A stretch of 64,000 nucleotides of DNA from Cytophagales bacterium (GTDB lineage Bacteria; Bacteroidota; Bacteroidia; Cytophagales; Cyclobacteriaceae): contig JANYHI010000078.1 in NCBI GenBank assembly GCA_025359125.1, forward strand, positions 62,001 to 126,000, given 5' to 3'. How positions within the stretch are numbered: position 1 is the stretch's first letter; every line of letters starts with the position of its first letter. The notes under the pieces were generated by a model, which searched no databases, had not been told where the DNA came from, and saw only the letters and a list, made by a program, of their open reading frames with translations. A program made the translations under genes and the position numbers. Positions 1 to 7,974 of the stretch are shown here, one piece after another.

Positions 1-387
1 AGTAAACTAATTATGTCTCCCGCTAAAAAAGCGTATTTAGATATGAGTTATAACTCAACTTCAAAATTTGGTTTGCATTGGGCAGCGTATATCGAAGTAG
101 ACAGCGCGTATCAATGGAATCCCGCTACACTAATTGATGGAATCTCTAAAGAAAATATTTTGGGGATAGAGGCTCCACTTTGGTCAGAAACAATTTCGAA
201 TATGGATGAAGTAGAATATTTATTGTTTCCTCGTCTTCTTGGCTATGCAGAAATCGGCTGGTCTAAACAAGAAAATAGAAATTGGAATGAATATAAAATT
301 CGATTAGGAAAACACGCTCCACAATTTGAGTCTCAAAGAATTAATTTTTACAAATCTAATCGGGTGCCTTGGGTTTCGTCAAAATAA
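1..387 (+). CDS. beta-N-acetylhexosaminidase (GH20), C-terminal end only
   Basis: The reading frame is open from the first base, so this is the 3' part of a gene starting outside the window; the ATG at 13 is internal. The 128 visible residues match the end of the GH20 catalytic barrel: a WNP segment, then ILGIEAPLWSE, then LLFPRLLGYAEIGWS, which in GH20 enzymes carry the conserved Trp and Glu residues lining the N-acetylhexosamine pocket. Family members remove terminal GlcNAc or GalNAc from glycans or chitin fragments, usually in the periplasm or on the cell surface. The catalytic Asp-Glu pair lies upstream and cannot be checked. A degenerate intergenic repeat follows. Confidence 0.88.
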   Translation, partial: SKLIMSPAKKAYLDMSYNSTSKFGLHWAAYIEVDSAYQWNPATLIDGISKENILGIEAPLWSETISNMDEVEYLLFPRLLGYAEIGWSKQENRNWNEYKIRLGKHAPQFESQRINFYKSNRVPWVSSK

Positions 388-389
388 AA

Positions 390-470
390 GTTCTCAATAA
401 AGTACCTCTCTAAAAATCCTTATTCTCATTAACCTTGCCAGGCTCAACCCTTTCCATTCTCAGAAGAAAA
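390..470. repeat. degenerate copy of MITE-like intergenic element
   Basis: The gap between the GH20 end and the tricorn gene holds CTCTCTAAAAATCC near 396 and CTCAACCCTTTCC near 443. Both strings also occur in the better preserved inverted-repeat element at 4771-4853, there as GCATCTCTAAAAA and as the reverse complement of GGAAAGGGTTGAG. I read this as a decayed copy of the same family; the boundaries are approximate. Confidence 0.35.
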
Positions 471-571
471 GGATGAGAGAAGCTTTTAGCGGTGTCCTTA
501 AAATATTTACTTGAGCGGTAAGCAATCTACTATTTCCTCCTGCTATTTTTAGCTGTTATAAATTTTAATTA

Positions 572-3500
572 ATGAAAAAAAATTTAACTCTTTCACTCAT
601 TTACCTCTTGGTCAATGCATTTTGCGCAGCCCAAGGAACCCAACTCCTTCGTCAACCAACCATCAGCAAAAATCAAATTGTTTTTGTTTACGCCAACGAT
701 TTGTGGATTGTCGGTAAGGATGGTGGCGATGCTCAACGCCTCACTAGCAACGAAGGGCAAGAAAGCAATCCTCATTTTTCTCCTGACGGAAAATACGTTG
801 CCTTCACAGGTCAGTATGACGGAAATACAGATGTGTATCTCATCCCTTCAGAAGGTGGACAACCCCTAAGATTAACTTGGCACCCCGGTGCCGATAATGT
901 TACCGGATGGACTCCGGATGGCGAATCAGTTTTATTTGCCTCTGGCAGAGAAAATGTCCCCACGTTAGAATCCAAAATTTATAAAATAAATAAGAAAGGA
1001 GGGATGGAAGAAGCGCTCGATATTCCGAGAGCTGTAGCAGGAGAAATTTCAGACGATGGAAAATACATAGCCTATCAGCAAATTGGCTTTTGGGATGCGG
1101 AGTGGAGAAACTACCGCGGTGGTCAGGCAAAACCAATCTGGATTGTAGACTTAAAAACTTTTAGTTTAAAAACTACACCGCAGGCAGACAACGAGCGGCA
1201 CACTGATCCGGTTTGGTTAAACAGCGCTGTTTATTTTTTATCAGAAAAAGATTATGCTAACAATGTATGGTCATTCAACCCCGCCACTAACGAATTAAAG
1301 CAACAAACTTTTCATTCAGATTTTGATGTGAAAAGTTTAGATGCAGGTGGAGAACAAATTGTGTATGAACAAGGAGGCTACTTAAGTATCTTAAATCCAG
1401 CCACCGGTGCAACCAAACGATTGACCATTCATGTGCGCGGAGACTTTCATTGGGCACGCGAACGTTGGGAAGAGGTTAAACCTGCTTCATTAGTAAATGC
1501 CTCACTCTCGCCAACAGGACAACGAGCTTTATTTGAATATAGAGGAGAAATATTTACAGCTCCGAAAGAAAAAGGAGATTGGAGAAACATAACCCATAAT
1601 TCGGGTGCAGCCGATCGCTCTCCTATTTGGTCGGCCGATGGGAAAAAAATCGCTTGGTTTAGTGATGCCAGTGGAGAATATCAACTTTTGATTGGCGATC
1701 AAGAAGGATTAGAAAAGCCAAAAGTTATTTCTTTTGAAAAGCCAACATTCTTTTTTAAACCCGCGTGGTCGCCCGATGGAAAATATATTTCATTTACCGA
1801 CACAGATTATAATTTATGGTTTGTAGATGTTGCAACTGGAATTTCTAAAAAAGTAGATACAGAAAGATATGCGCATCCTAATCGGTCTTTAAATCCCGTG
1901 TGGTCGCCCGATAGTAAGTGGATTGCTTACAGTCGCTTGTTAGACAATCATTTTAAAGTAATTAAAGTTTATAATGTAGAAACGGCTCAATCGCTACAGC
2001 TAACAGATGGAATGGCCGATGCTATTTCGGCTGTGTGGGATGCAAATGGAAAATATTTGTATTTCTTGGCAAGCACCAACTATGGGCTTAATACCGGTTG
2101 GCTGGATATGAGCTCGTACGACAGACCTGTAACAAGATCTTTGTATGCAATCGTCTTAAATAAAGAGGATGCCTCTCCCATCGCGCTTCGCAGCGATGAG
2201 GAAAAAGAAAAGCCGAAAGAAGAGAAAGGAAAAGATGCGGTAATACCTGTTGTAAAAATTGACATGGATGGATTGGCCAACCGAATTTTAGCCATTGATA
2301 TTCCAGCAAGAAATTATACGGCTCTTTATACTGGCCCCGATGGTTATATTTTCTATGCTGAAAGTGTTGTCAACCAACAAGGGCTCACGCTATCGCGTTA
2401 TAATTTTAAAGATCGAAAAGGAGAAGTTTTTCTTTCGCCTGTCAATGATGTTGCTGTTTCGCACGATCGTAAAACAATTCTTTACAGAAGCAATGCTGTG
2501 TGGGGAATTTTAGGAACCGCAGATAGCGGCAAAAAAATTGGAGATGGAAAATTAGAGTCTATTGCAACGCTGAAATTAAAAATCAACCCAATGGAAGAAT
2601 GGAAACAAATCTTTCGTGAGGGCTGGCGTTATCAGCGCGACTTTTTATACGTGAGCAATGTACATGGCGCTCCGTGGAATGATGTTTACAAATGGTATAG
2701 CCCTTGGATTGAACACGTGCGCCATCGCACTGACTTAAATTATGTGGTTGATATTTTAGGAGGCGAAGTTTCAATCGGTCACTCCTATACCAGCGGTGGT
2801 GATTTTCCAACTATAGAAAATGTGCCTGTGGGATTGTTGGGTGCAGATTATGAAATTGATAATGGCCTCTACCGATTTAAGAAAACTTATTTAGGCGAAA
2901 GCTGGAATCCTGAATTAAAAGCTCCACTGCGCGAACCTGGCGCAACTATTAAAGAGGGAGATTATTTATTGGAAGTAAATGGGCAAGCTGTTTCTTCTAC
3001 AAACAATCTGTATAAATATTTTGAAGCTACCGCTAACCGACAAATTAAAATTAAAGTGGCCGGTAAATCTACAGGCGAGGGTGCAAGAGTAGTAACTGTT
3101 ATACCTGTAGAGAATGAAAATCAATTACGGAATTTTGATTGGGTAGAGGGTAATCGCAGAAAAGTAGATGAATTATCTAAAGGTCAGTTGGCTTACGTGT
3201 ACATACCCAATACCGGAAATCCGGGGTATACATATTTCAATCGCTACTACTTTGCACAGCAAGATAAAAAAGGCGCTGTAATTGACGAACGAAATAATGG
3301 TGGTGGTTCTGCTGCTGATTACATGGTAGATATTATGGCGAGACAGGTGCAAGGATATTTTAATAGTCGCGCGAGTGATCATCGCCCCTTCTTAACTCCT
3401 AATGCTGGAATTTTTGGACCTAAAGTAATGCTGATAAACGAGCGTGCCGGAAGCGGAGGCGATTTGCTTCCTTACTTATTTAACAAAATGAAAATTGGTC

Positions 3501-3811
3501 CGTTGGTAGGAACAAAAACATGGGGAGGATTAGTTGGCACCTGGGATACACCTCCTTTTGTAGATGGCGGACGAATGGTAGCACCTCGTGGTGGTTTTTA
3601 TGATACCGATGGAAAATGGGCAGTGGAAGGTGTCGGTATTTCTCCGGATATAGAAGTGCAACAAGCACCGGCCGAAGTTATCAAAGGCCGCGATCCACAA
3701 CTAGAGCGAGCGGTGGAAGAAGCAATGAAGCTGATGAAAACACAAGGCATAGAAATTAAACCCGAGCCGCCAGCACCAAATAAATATAAACGACCTTCTA
3801 AAAAGAATTAA
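572..3811 (+). CDS. tricorn-like S41 serine protease
   Basis: A 1079-residue secreted protein. A signal peptide (residues 1-20, ending CAAQ) is followed by two blocks of WD40/PD40 beta-propeller repeats (about 30-640; repeats such as SPDGKYVAFTG and SPDGKYISFTD). Next come a tricorn core segment with VHGAPWNDV (about 695-740), a PDZ domain (about 765-855, EGDYLLEVNGQAV) and an S41 peptidase domain. The nucleophile is expected at Ser961 in NERAGSGGD, and the conserved DERNNGGG lies about 50 residues before it. Tricorn proteases degrade oligopeptides; in Bacteroidota the homologues are exported, so a periplasmic role is inferred. Length and domain order are normal for the family. It stands alone and is followed by a strong terminator. 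Confidence 0.93.
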   Translation: MKKNLTLSLIYLLVNAFCAAQGTQLLRQPTISKNQIVFVYANDLWIVGKDGGDAQRLTSNEGQESNPHFSPDGKYVAFTGQYDGNTDVYLIPSEGGQPLRLTWHPGADNVTGWTPDGESVLFASGRENVPTLESKIYKINKKGGMEEALDIPRAVAGEISDDGKYIAYQQIGFWDAEWRNYRGGQAKPIWIVDLKTFSLKTTPQADNERHTDPVWLNSAVYFLSEKDYANNVWSFNPATNELKQQTFHSDFDVKSLDAGGEQIVYEQGGYLSILNPATGATKRLTIHVRGDFHWARERWEEVKPASLVNASLSPTGQRALFEYRGEIFTAPKEKGDWRNITHNSGAADRSPIWSADGKKIAWFSDASGEYQLLIGDQEGLEKPKVISFEKPTFFFKPAWSPDGKYISFTDTDYNLWFVDVATGISKKVDTERYAHPNRSLNPVWSPDSKWIAYSRLLDNHFKVIKVYNVETAQSLQLTDGMADAISAVWDANGKYLYFLASTNYGLNTGWLDMSSYDRPVTRSLYAIVLNKEDASPIALRSDEEKEKPKEEKGKDAVIPVVKIDMDGLANRILAIDIPARNYTALYTGPDGYIFYAESVVNQQGLTLSRYNFKDRKGEVFLSPVNDVAVSHDRKTILYRSNAVWGILGTADSGKKIGDGKLESIATLKLKINPMEEWKQIFREGWRYQRDFLYVSNVHGAPWNDVYKWYSPWIEHVRHRTDLNYVVDILGGEVSIGHSYTSGGDFPTIENVPVGLLGADYEIDNGLYRFKKTYLGESWNPELKAPLREPGATIKEGDYLLEVNGQAVSSTNNLYKYFEATANRQIKIKVAGKSTGEGARVVTVIPVENENQLRNFDWVEGNRRKVDELSKGQLAYVYIPNTGNPGYTYFNRYYFAQQDKKGAVIDERNNGGGSAADYMVDIMARQVQGYFNSRASDHRPFLTPNAGIFGPKVMLINERAGSGGDLLPYLFNKMKIGPLVGTKTWGGLVGTWDTPPFVDGGRMVAPRGGFYDTDGKWAVEGVGISPDIEVQQAPAEVIKGRDPQLERAVEEAMKLMKTQGIEIKPEPPAPNKYKRPSKKN

Positions 3812-3813
3812 AC

Positions 3814-3844
3814 AAAAAGCCCCGCAAAATGTGGGGCTTTTTTT
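3814..3844 (+). terminator. rho-independent terminator after the tricorn gene
   Basis: Three bases after the stop codon begins a stem AAAAAGCCCC / GGGGCTTTTT with a 9-nt loop and a run of seven T. The A-run on the left arm would also give a U-tract for the convergent gene at 4024. Confidence 0.9.
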
Positions 3845-4023
3845 GAGATTTTCTATCTAAATATATAAACTCATTCTCTTTACAGTTTGTGGAGAATTAT
3901 ATCTCGCCATTTTTGTGTTGCAATGGGTTTGTGGAGAGATTTCGTTCTAGTGAGTGATCATCCGTTGCACAAGCGAGACGTTTGCATACTATACACAACA
4001 TTTCAAATACTCCAACTTTAATC

Positions 4024-4731
4024 TTACGTGTTTAGCCACTTCATAAATTTTCCCCAAAGTGTTGTTGGCTCTTTCTTGGCTACTACAACTCTTACCTCTT
4101 CAAACTCTTCTTTGGTGTGTCTCGCTTTTTTTATCGGAGCCTTCACCTGTACTTTACTTAAATAATTGTAGGTTTTTTTTTCTTTCTCCTTTTGCGTCTG
4201 TTCTTTTCTTTTTTTTATGGCTTCTCTTTCTTCTCGCTCGCGCTGCACCGCAATCGGGTTTCTAACAGGTCGATCTACAAATTCCCTTCGGGGTTGTGGC
4301 TTGCGCTCTGGCTTTATACTCTCGCCTGTTGCAAATACTTCTTTGTCTGTAGCAACTTCTTCTTCCATTTTCCTTTTTTCAGGAAGATCAATTTTGCCCA
4401 ACACTTTTAATCCAGATAACTCAATTTTGGGAGCTTTAATTACTTCCGGCAATAGTTGTTCAACACTCTCCTCAACTTGCTCTTTGGGTTCATCTGTCTC
4501 TACCTCTTCAACCAGTGTTTCAATTTTTACTTCTTCTGCTTTCTCATCGGCAATGGTAGTGACCATTGATTGCAATAAATGGGGAGCATATTTTTTTGTA
4601 ACGAAGTTTGCATACTCGTCTTCTATTTTTGTGTTAGAGTCATCGTTGATTGTAATATTGTTGGCAGTCAGAAATTTTATTATTTCAGAGGTGCTGATGC
4701 CGATCTTCCGCGACAGTTGTCCGAGTCTCAT
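4024..4731 (-). CDS. IF2_N-domain protein with charged low-complexity body
   Basis: A 235-residue protein. Residues 1-50 look like the helical N-terminal domain of bacterial initiation factor IF-2 (RLGQLSRKIGISTSEIIKFL, a winged-helix-like fold). The rest is highly charged: Glu-rich (about 70-110), then Lys/Arg/Glu-rich coiled coil (about 140-200), ending in a conserved-looking WGKFMKWLN tail. There is no GTPase domain, so it is not IF-2. Such short proteins occur in Bacteroidota with no established function; nucleic-acid or ribosome contact is only an inference. A TATATTTG box lies 22 bases upstream of the ATG (4754-4761, minus strand) and fits the Bacteroidota -7 element. The MITE-like repeat at 4771 begins just beyond it. 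Confidence 0.7.
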   Translation of the reverse strand: MRLGQLSRKIGISTSEIIKFLTANNITINDDSNTKIEDEYANFVTKKYAPHLLQSMVTTIADEKAEEVKIETLVEEVETDEPKEQVEESVEQLLPEVIKAPKIELSGLKVLGKIDLPEKRKMEEEVATDKEVFATGESIKPERKPQPRREFVDRPVRNPIAVQREREEREAIKKRKEQTQKEKEKKTYNYLSKVQVKAPIKKARHTKEEFEEVRVVVAKKEPTTLWGKFMKWLNT

Positions 4732-4770
4732 AGTTTCTTAATCAAGTAATTGGCAAATATAAGACAGGGG

Positions 4771-4853
4771 GCATCTCTAAAAAACTCCACATACCTTCTC
4801 TTTTGGAGAAGGGGAAAGGGTTGAGATAATAAAAAAAGGGTTTTTAGAGATGC
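4771..4853. repeat. MITE-like inverted-repeat element, about 83 bp
   Basis: The terminal inverted repeats are GCATCTCTAAAAA (4771-4783) and TTTTTAGAGATGC (4841-4853), perfect over 13 bases. An inner palindrome, CCTTCTC-TTTTG-GAGAAGG, lies at 4794-4812. The element has no coding capacity and sits between two minus-strand genes. Related fragments occur near 390-470 and 39660-39697. The structure fits a miniature inverted-repeat element or other folded intergenic repeat. Confidence 0.65.
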
Positions 4854-4889
4854 GCAAGGGCAATGGATTTTGAAATGCACCCGGCTTGG

Positions 4890-5294
4890 TTAATCTGGTC
4901 GCTGCCTCCACTTCTTCTTTTCTCCATGCTGCTTCTTGTGAAGCACGCGCTTTTGTTTCGCAGCCTTAGATGGCTTGGTGGCCTTTCGAGGCTTTTTCTT
5001 TTCAAAGGCTTTTGTTAAAAGTCGCTCTAATTTCTGTACTACATCTTCTTTGTTTTGCAGTTGCGATCGCTTCTCTTGCGAAGTAAGTTGCAGCACTCCC
5101 TCTTTGTTTATATGCGATTTTAATTTTGCCTTAATCGTTTCTCGCTGCTCGTCTGTTAAATCAACTGAGTTGGTAACATCCCAATGCAATGTAACTTTTG
5201 TGTTTACTTTATTTACGTTCTGTCCACCAGGGCCACTACTGCGCGAGGCTGCGAAGATAAATTCAGAAGAAATAGCTGAAATAGCGGGAGACAC
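4890..5294 (-). CDS. arfB: ArfB-type peptidyl-tRNA hydrolase
   Basis: A 134-residue protein with the class I release-factor signature: the GGQ motif at residues 23-25 within SSGPGGQNVNKVNTK, which hydrolyses peptidyl-tRNA in the ribosomal P site. Residues 50-95 form the usual helical domain. The tail (about 100-134) is very rich in Lys and Arg, as in ArfB/YaeJ, where it enters the empty mRNA channel of stalled ribosomes. There is no codon-recognition domain, so it is a rescue factor and not RF1/RF2. The start is GTG; an in-frame TAG lies three codons upstream and no ATG is available. The gene follows the VOC gene by 10 bases on the same strand and is probably co-transcribed. Confidence 0.92.
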   Translation of the reverse strand: MSPAISAISSEFIFAASRSSGPGGQNVNKVNTKVTLHWDVTNSVDLTDEQRETIKAKLKSHINKEGVLQLTSQEKRSQLQNKEDVVQKLERLLTKAFEKKKPRKATKPSKAAKQKRVLHKKQHGEKKKWRQRPD

Positions 5295-5304
5295 TATAAA
5301 CTAT

Positions 5305-5697
5305 TTAATTAGCAGCACTTATCACCGAGTGCAAAGCAATGCGATTGCCTTCCGTATCTAAAAATAAGCCCATGTATCCGTATTCTGGTGAGATCTGCGT
5401 TTTTGGAAGCAATACCTTTCCTCCTGCACTTTCCACTTTATCCAATATCAGTTGCACATCGGGGTTTGCATTCAAATATACCAACGGCCCATCGGTAGAT
5501 GACGGCTTGTGAAATCCATTGCTATGCACAAGAGCTCCTCCCACTTGCGTCATCATATCATCTAACGGAAACATTCTCATTTTTATATTGGGTAGATCAA
5601 GCTTGGTCAACGAAACAGAAAAAATCTCTTCGTAAAATTTTGCGGCTCTCTCAATATCTACTGTCGGAATTTCAAACCAACTGATTGCATTTTTCAT
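5305..5697 (-). CDS. VOC-family (glyoxalase/bleomycin-resistance fold) protein
   Basis: A 130-residue protein with the vicinal-oxygen-chelate pattern: an N-terminal AISWFEIPTVDIERAAKFYEE and a C-terminal half with GLFLDTEGNRIALHS. Members are metal-dependent dioxygenases, lyases or drug-binding proteins. This short cytoplasmic type (compare PA2721/YdeE-like proteins) has no assigned substrate. Neighbouring arfB does not suggest one. The ATG start is clear. Confidence 0.85.
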   Translation of the reverse strand: MKNAISWFEIPTVDIERAAKFYEEIFSVSLTKLDLPNIKMRMFPLDDMMTQVGGALVHSNGFHKPSSTDGPLVYLNANPDVQLILDKVESAGGKVLLPKTQISPEYGYMGLFLDTEGNRIALHSVISAAN

Positions 5698-5759
5698 AGC
5701 GGTAATTTTTGATTGCTATATTGAAGGTAGGCAATCTCAATTATTATCAAAAGATAATT

Positions 5760-6470
5760 TCAATTTCTAGTTCTAATCCAAATCTCTACTCTTCTATTTT
5801 TTCTTCTGCCTTCTAGTGTGTTGTTAGGTGAGATGGGTTTAGCACTTCCATAACCTTCAAAGTTAACGCGTTCGGGATTTACGCCCTTATCTAAAAAGTA
5901 TTCGGCAACAGCCTCTGCCCGCTGAGAAGATAAATTTAAATTATATGATTCCTTTCCTGTGTTGTCGGTGTGGCCGGAAATTGTCACCTGCGATTTAATT
6001 CTTTTTTGTAAATACCCTGCAATAGAATCTAGTTTCGGATAGAGTTGCTCATTTAACAAGTAGCTGTTGGTTTCAAATAAAACATCACTCAATACAATTA
6101 TGCTATCCGATTCAATCGCTGGTGCCTTAGTCGGTTTTACTATTTCTTTAGGTGGCAATTTTTGAATAGGCTTATCTTGAAATACGGTGGTGGTATCAAT
6201 TTTTTTATTCTTACCCGCATTCGGGTTCTCAGTATATTTATACCGCTTAGATTGCTGATGATTACGCCAGCCAACAAACGCTCTACACTTTTTATTAAAG
6301 CAAATTACTTTGGTAATAAAATTATGATGCGGAGCGCCTTTGCGCTTTGTTAAAATCGAATTTCGTTCACTTACGTGCGATACAAAAAGTGGAACTTTTG
6401 CTTTGCTCTTTTCCTGACCAGAGGAACAAAGTGAAATAAATAAAAGAAAAATTAAAAAGAAATTTTTCAT
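5760..6470 (-). CDS. OmpA-family peptidoglycan-binding protein
   Basis: A 236-residue protein. The signal peptide (1-19, ending SLCSSGQ) may be read as a lipobox-like LCSSG but is more likely SPI. A basic linker with AFVGWRNHQQSKRYKYTE follows (about 40-110). The C-terminal OmpA domain (about 125-236) contains the peptidoglycan-binding pattern: VLFETNSYLL, TISGHTDNTG, LNLSSQRAEAVAEYF, and GRRKNRRVEI at the end. It probably anchors an outer-membrane structure to the cell wall. No beta-barrel segment is visible, so it is a periplasmic OmpA-like protein and not a porin. Confidence 0.88.
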   Translation of the reverse strand: MKNFFLIFLLFISLCSSGQEKSKAKVPLFVSHVSERNSILTKRKGAPHHNFITKVICFNKKCRAFVGWRNHQQSKRYKYTENPNAGKNKKIDTTTVFQDKPIQKLPPKEIVKPTKAPAIESDSIIVLSDVLFETNSYLLNEQLYPKLDSIAGYLQKRIKSQVTISGHTDNTGKESYNLNLSSQRAEAVAEYFLDKGVNPERVNFEGYGSAKPISPNNTLEGRRKNRRVEIWIRTRN

Positions 6471-6535
6471 CTAGCGCGCTTACAATTGATAACGCCTGTG
6501 ATCATTTTATTGTTTTAATTTCTACGTCTCGATAT

Positions 6536-7027
6536 TTACTTAATCGAGAGAAAATAAAAGCTTACAATCATCAACGGTATTGCTCTATATAAAATTGGAA
6601 TAATAAGTTGAATGTTTTTATCCTTTTGCAACCAACCAATGAAAACAATTAATGAAGCCGCAGCAATGGACATGGCTCCAATGGTAAGCATAGGCCTAAA
6701 GCCAGGATTGTTATGATCGATAAAATAAAACAACAACCCAACCGTACAGACAGCCGAGCTAATTCCTAAAATTTTTGGTGCAATAATATAGTAGAGCAAG
6801 TAGGTGGGTCCAAATTTTTCATCCTTTTCACTTTGAATTGGAATAGGTTGGTAGGCCGATAAAAAGAAAATCATTGCTAAGCCAGCCAGCGAAATAATCA
6901 CCAACATTTCAGCTTGCTGAAAAGTGTAACGTAAGGCAAGGCCAATGATCAATGTCATTAGCAAGATCATTTCTCCTTTCTGTAGAAATCCAAAAAGTTT
7001 TGTGGCAAAAGCCGTTCTTTCCTTCAT
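6536..7027 (-). CDS. small integral membrane protein, function unknown
   Basis: A 163-residue protein with about five hydrophobic helices (around 19-32, 41-57, 85-106, 114-130 and 142-160) and a short cytoplasmic N-terminus. The pattern resembles GldL-type or DUF-class Bacteroidota membrane proteins, but no motif lets me name it. It lies between the OmpA gene and the J-domain gene on the same strand, 38 bases after the latter, and may be co-transcribed. Confidence 0.65.
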   Translation of the reverse strand: MKERTAFATKLFGFLQKGEMILLMTLIIGLALRYTFQQAEMLVIISLAGLAMIFFLSAYQPIPIQSEKDEKFGPTYLLYYIIAPKILGISSAVCTVGLLFYFIDHNNPGFRPMLTIGAMSIAAASLIVFIGWLQKDKNIQLIIPILYRAIPLMIVSFYFLSIK

Positions 7028-7065
7028 AACAAAATGGTTTTATTATTGATAATACAAAAACCAAG

Positions 7066-7515
7066 TTAAGCCAGTTCCGTAGCCTTGCTTACTTTTCTAT
7101 AGATATAAGTGTGATAAATATGCCTGCGAGCAAATCGATCGGGGGTATCTGAATTCACTAGCTTTTGATAAATGTTTTTGGGCAAGCCAAAATACTCATA
7201 GCTACTTCCATCGGCAAAGTTTACTTGCAGCGTCTGAGATTGATACTTAAAGTCTATCATCTTAGAAGAGGTGATCACTTCTGTGTATTTCTCAAGTTGC
7301 TGGGTATGTGTTTCGGGTGCGATACTTACCAGTAAGTGATATGCCTCTATAAAAGCTTTACTTTTTTCCTCTGCTTCTAGTTTTGCCTGCTCATCGTTTT
7401 GAAATTTATCAGGATGCCACTCTTTCATAGCATTGCGATAAATGCTTTTCAAATCTTTTAATTCCGCATCTTTATCAACCCCCAGTAGCTTACGCGATTC
7501 AATTATTCTCTTCAT
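7066..7515 (-). CDS. J-domain protein with KTSC domain
   Basis: A 149-residue fusion. Residues 1-65 form a DnaJ-type J-domain with HPD at 34-36, the motif that stimulates DnaK ATPase. Residues 85-145 form a KTSC domain (IDFKYQSQTLQVNFADGSSYEYFGLP), a small module also fused to lysyl-tRNA synthetases and often linked to nucleic-acid or protein contacts. There is no Gly/Phe region or zinc finger, so this is a class III J-protein. A good Bacteroidota promoter precedes it. Its client is unknown. Confidence 0.85.
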   Translation of the reverse strand: MKRIIESRKLLGVDKDAELKDLKSIYRNAMKEWHPDKFQNDEQAKLEAEEKSKAFIEAYHLLVSIAPETHTQQLEKYTEVITSSKMIDFKYQSQTLQVNFADGSSYEYFGLPKNIYQKLVNSDTPDRFARRHIYHTYIYRKVSKATELA

Positions 7516-7532
7516 GTTCTAATTTAAGCGCG

Positions 7533-7561
7533 CAAAAATAGTCTTTTTATAAGCAATCAAA
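7533..7561 (-). promoter_or_regulatory. Bacteroidota-type promoter for the J-domain gene
   Basis: Read on the minus strand, TTTG (7558-7561), 17 bases, then TATTTTTG (7533-7540) match both parts of the Bacteroidota -33 / -7 consensus exactly. Transcription would start around 7527, giving a short leader before the ATG at 7515. Confidence 0.6.
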
Positions 7562-7583
7562 AATAGCTTCGCATTACCTACTC

Positions 7584-7808
7584 TTAAACTTTGCGTGGTG
7601 GCAATTCAAAAGCTACTGCTTCGTGATGAAATTTTTCTTTGTGAGCACCATCGCAAAATGGTTTATTGGCAGAGAGGCCACAGCGGCAAAGTGAAATAAT
7701 GGTACGCCCTTGTAGCCCATAGGCACTGCCTTTCGAGTCTACAATTTCAAAGTCTCCATCAATTTTAATAGATCCGTTTGAATTAATTATGATCTTAGTT
7801 TTATCCAT
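7584..7808 (-). CDS. CDGSH iron-sulfur domain protein
   Basis: A 74-residue protein made of one CDGSH domain. The 2Fe-2S ligands are Cys41, Cys43, Cys52 and His56 in CRCGLSANKPFCDGAHK, the canonical C-X-C-X8-C-X3-H spacing. Family members bind a redox-active, acid-labile 2Fe-2S cluster and act in electron or cluster transfer; the bacterial role is not settled. It lies upstream of the J-domain gene with a promoter between them, so they are probably separate units. Confidence 0.93.
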   Translation of the reverse strand: MDKTKIIINSNGSIKIDGDFEIVDSKGSAYGLQGRTIISLCRCGLSANKPFCDGAHKEKFHHEAVAFELPPRKV

Positions 7809-7974
7809 GATGGCAAGCTACAACTGATCATCAAACAAAAACAACAAAACCAAAAGTTTTCCTTGTCTTTACTCATGTGGATGATAGTAATGTCCGATCC
7901 GAAAATAACTTAGCCAGTCAAGTATTTACTTTTAGATTCATTTATTGAGATTGATCTCTTATATTTAGTACAGT

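Noticed and set aside
4217-4741. 174-codon plus-strand open frame opposite the IF2_N-like gene
   Set aside because: It is the antisense shadow of the charged low-complexity gene: Ser/Thr/Phe-rich, no domain, no promoter.
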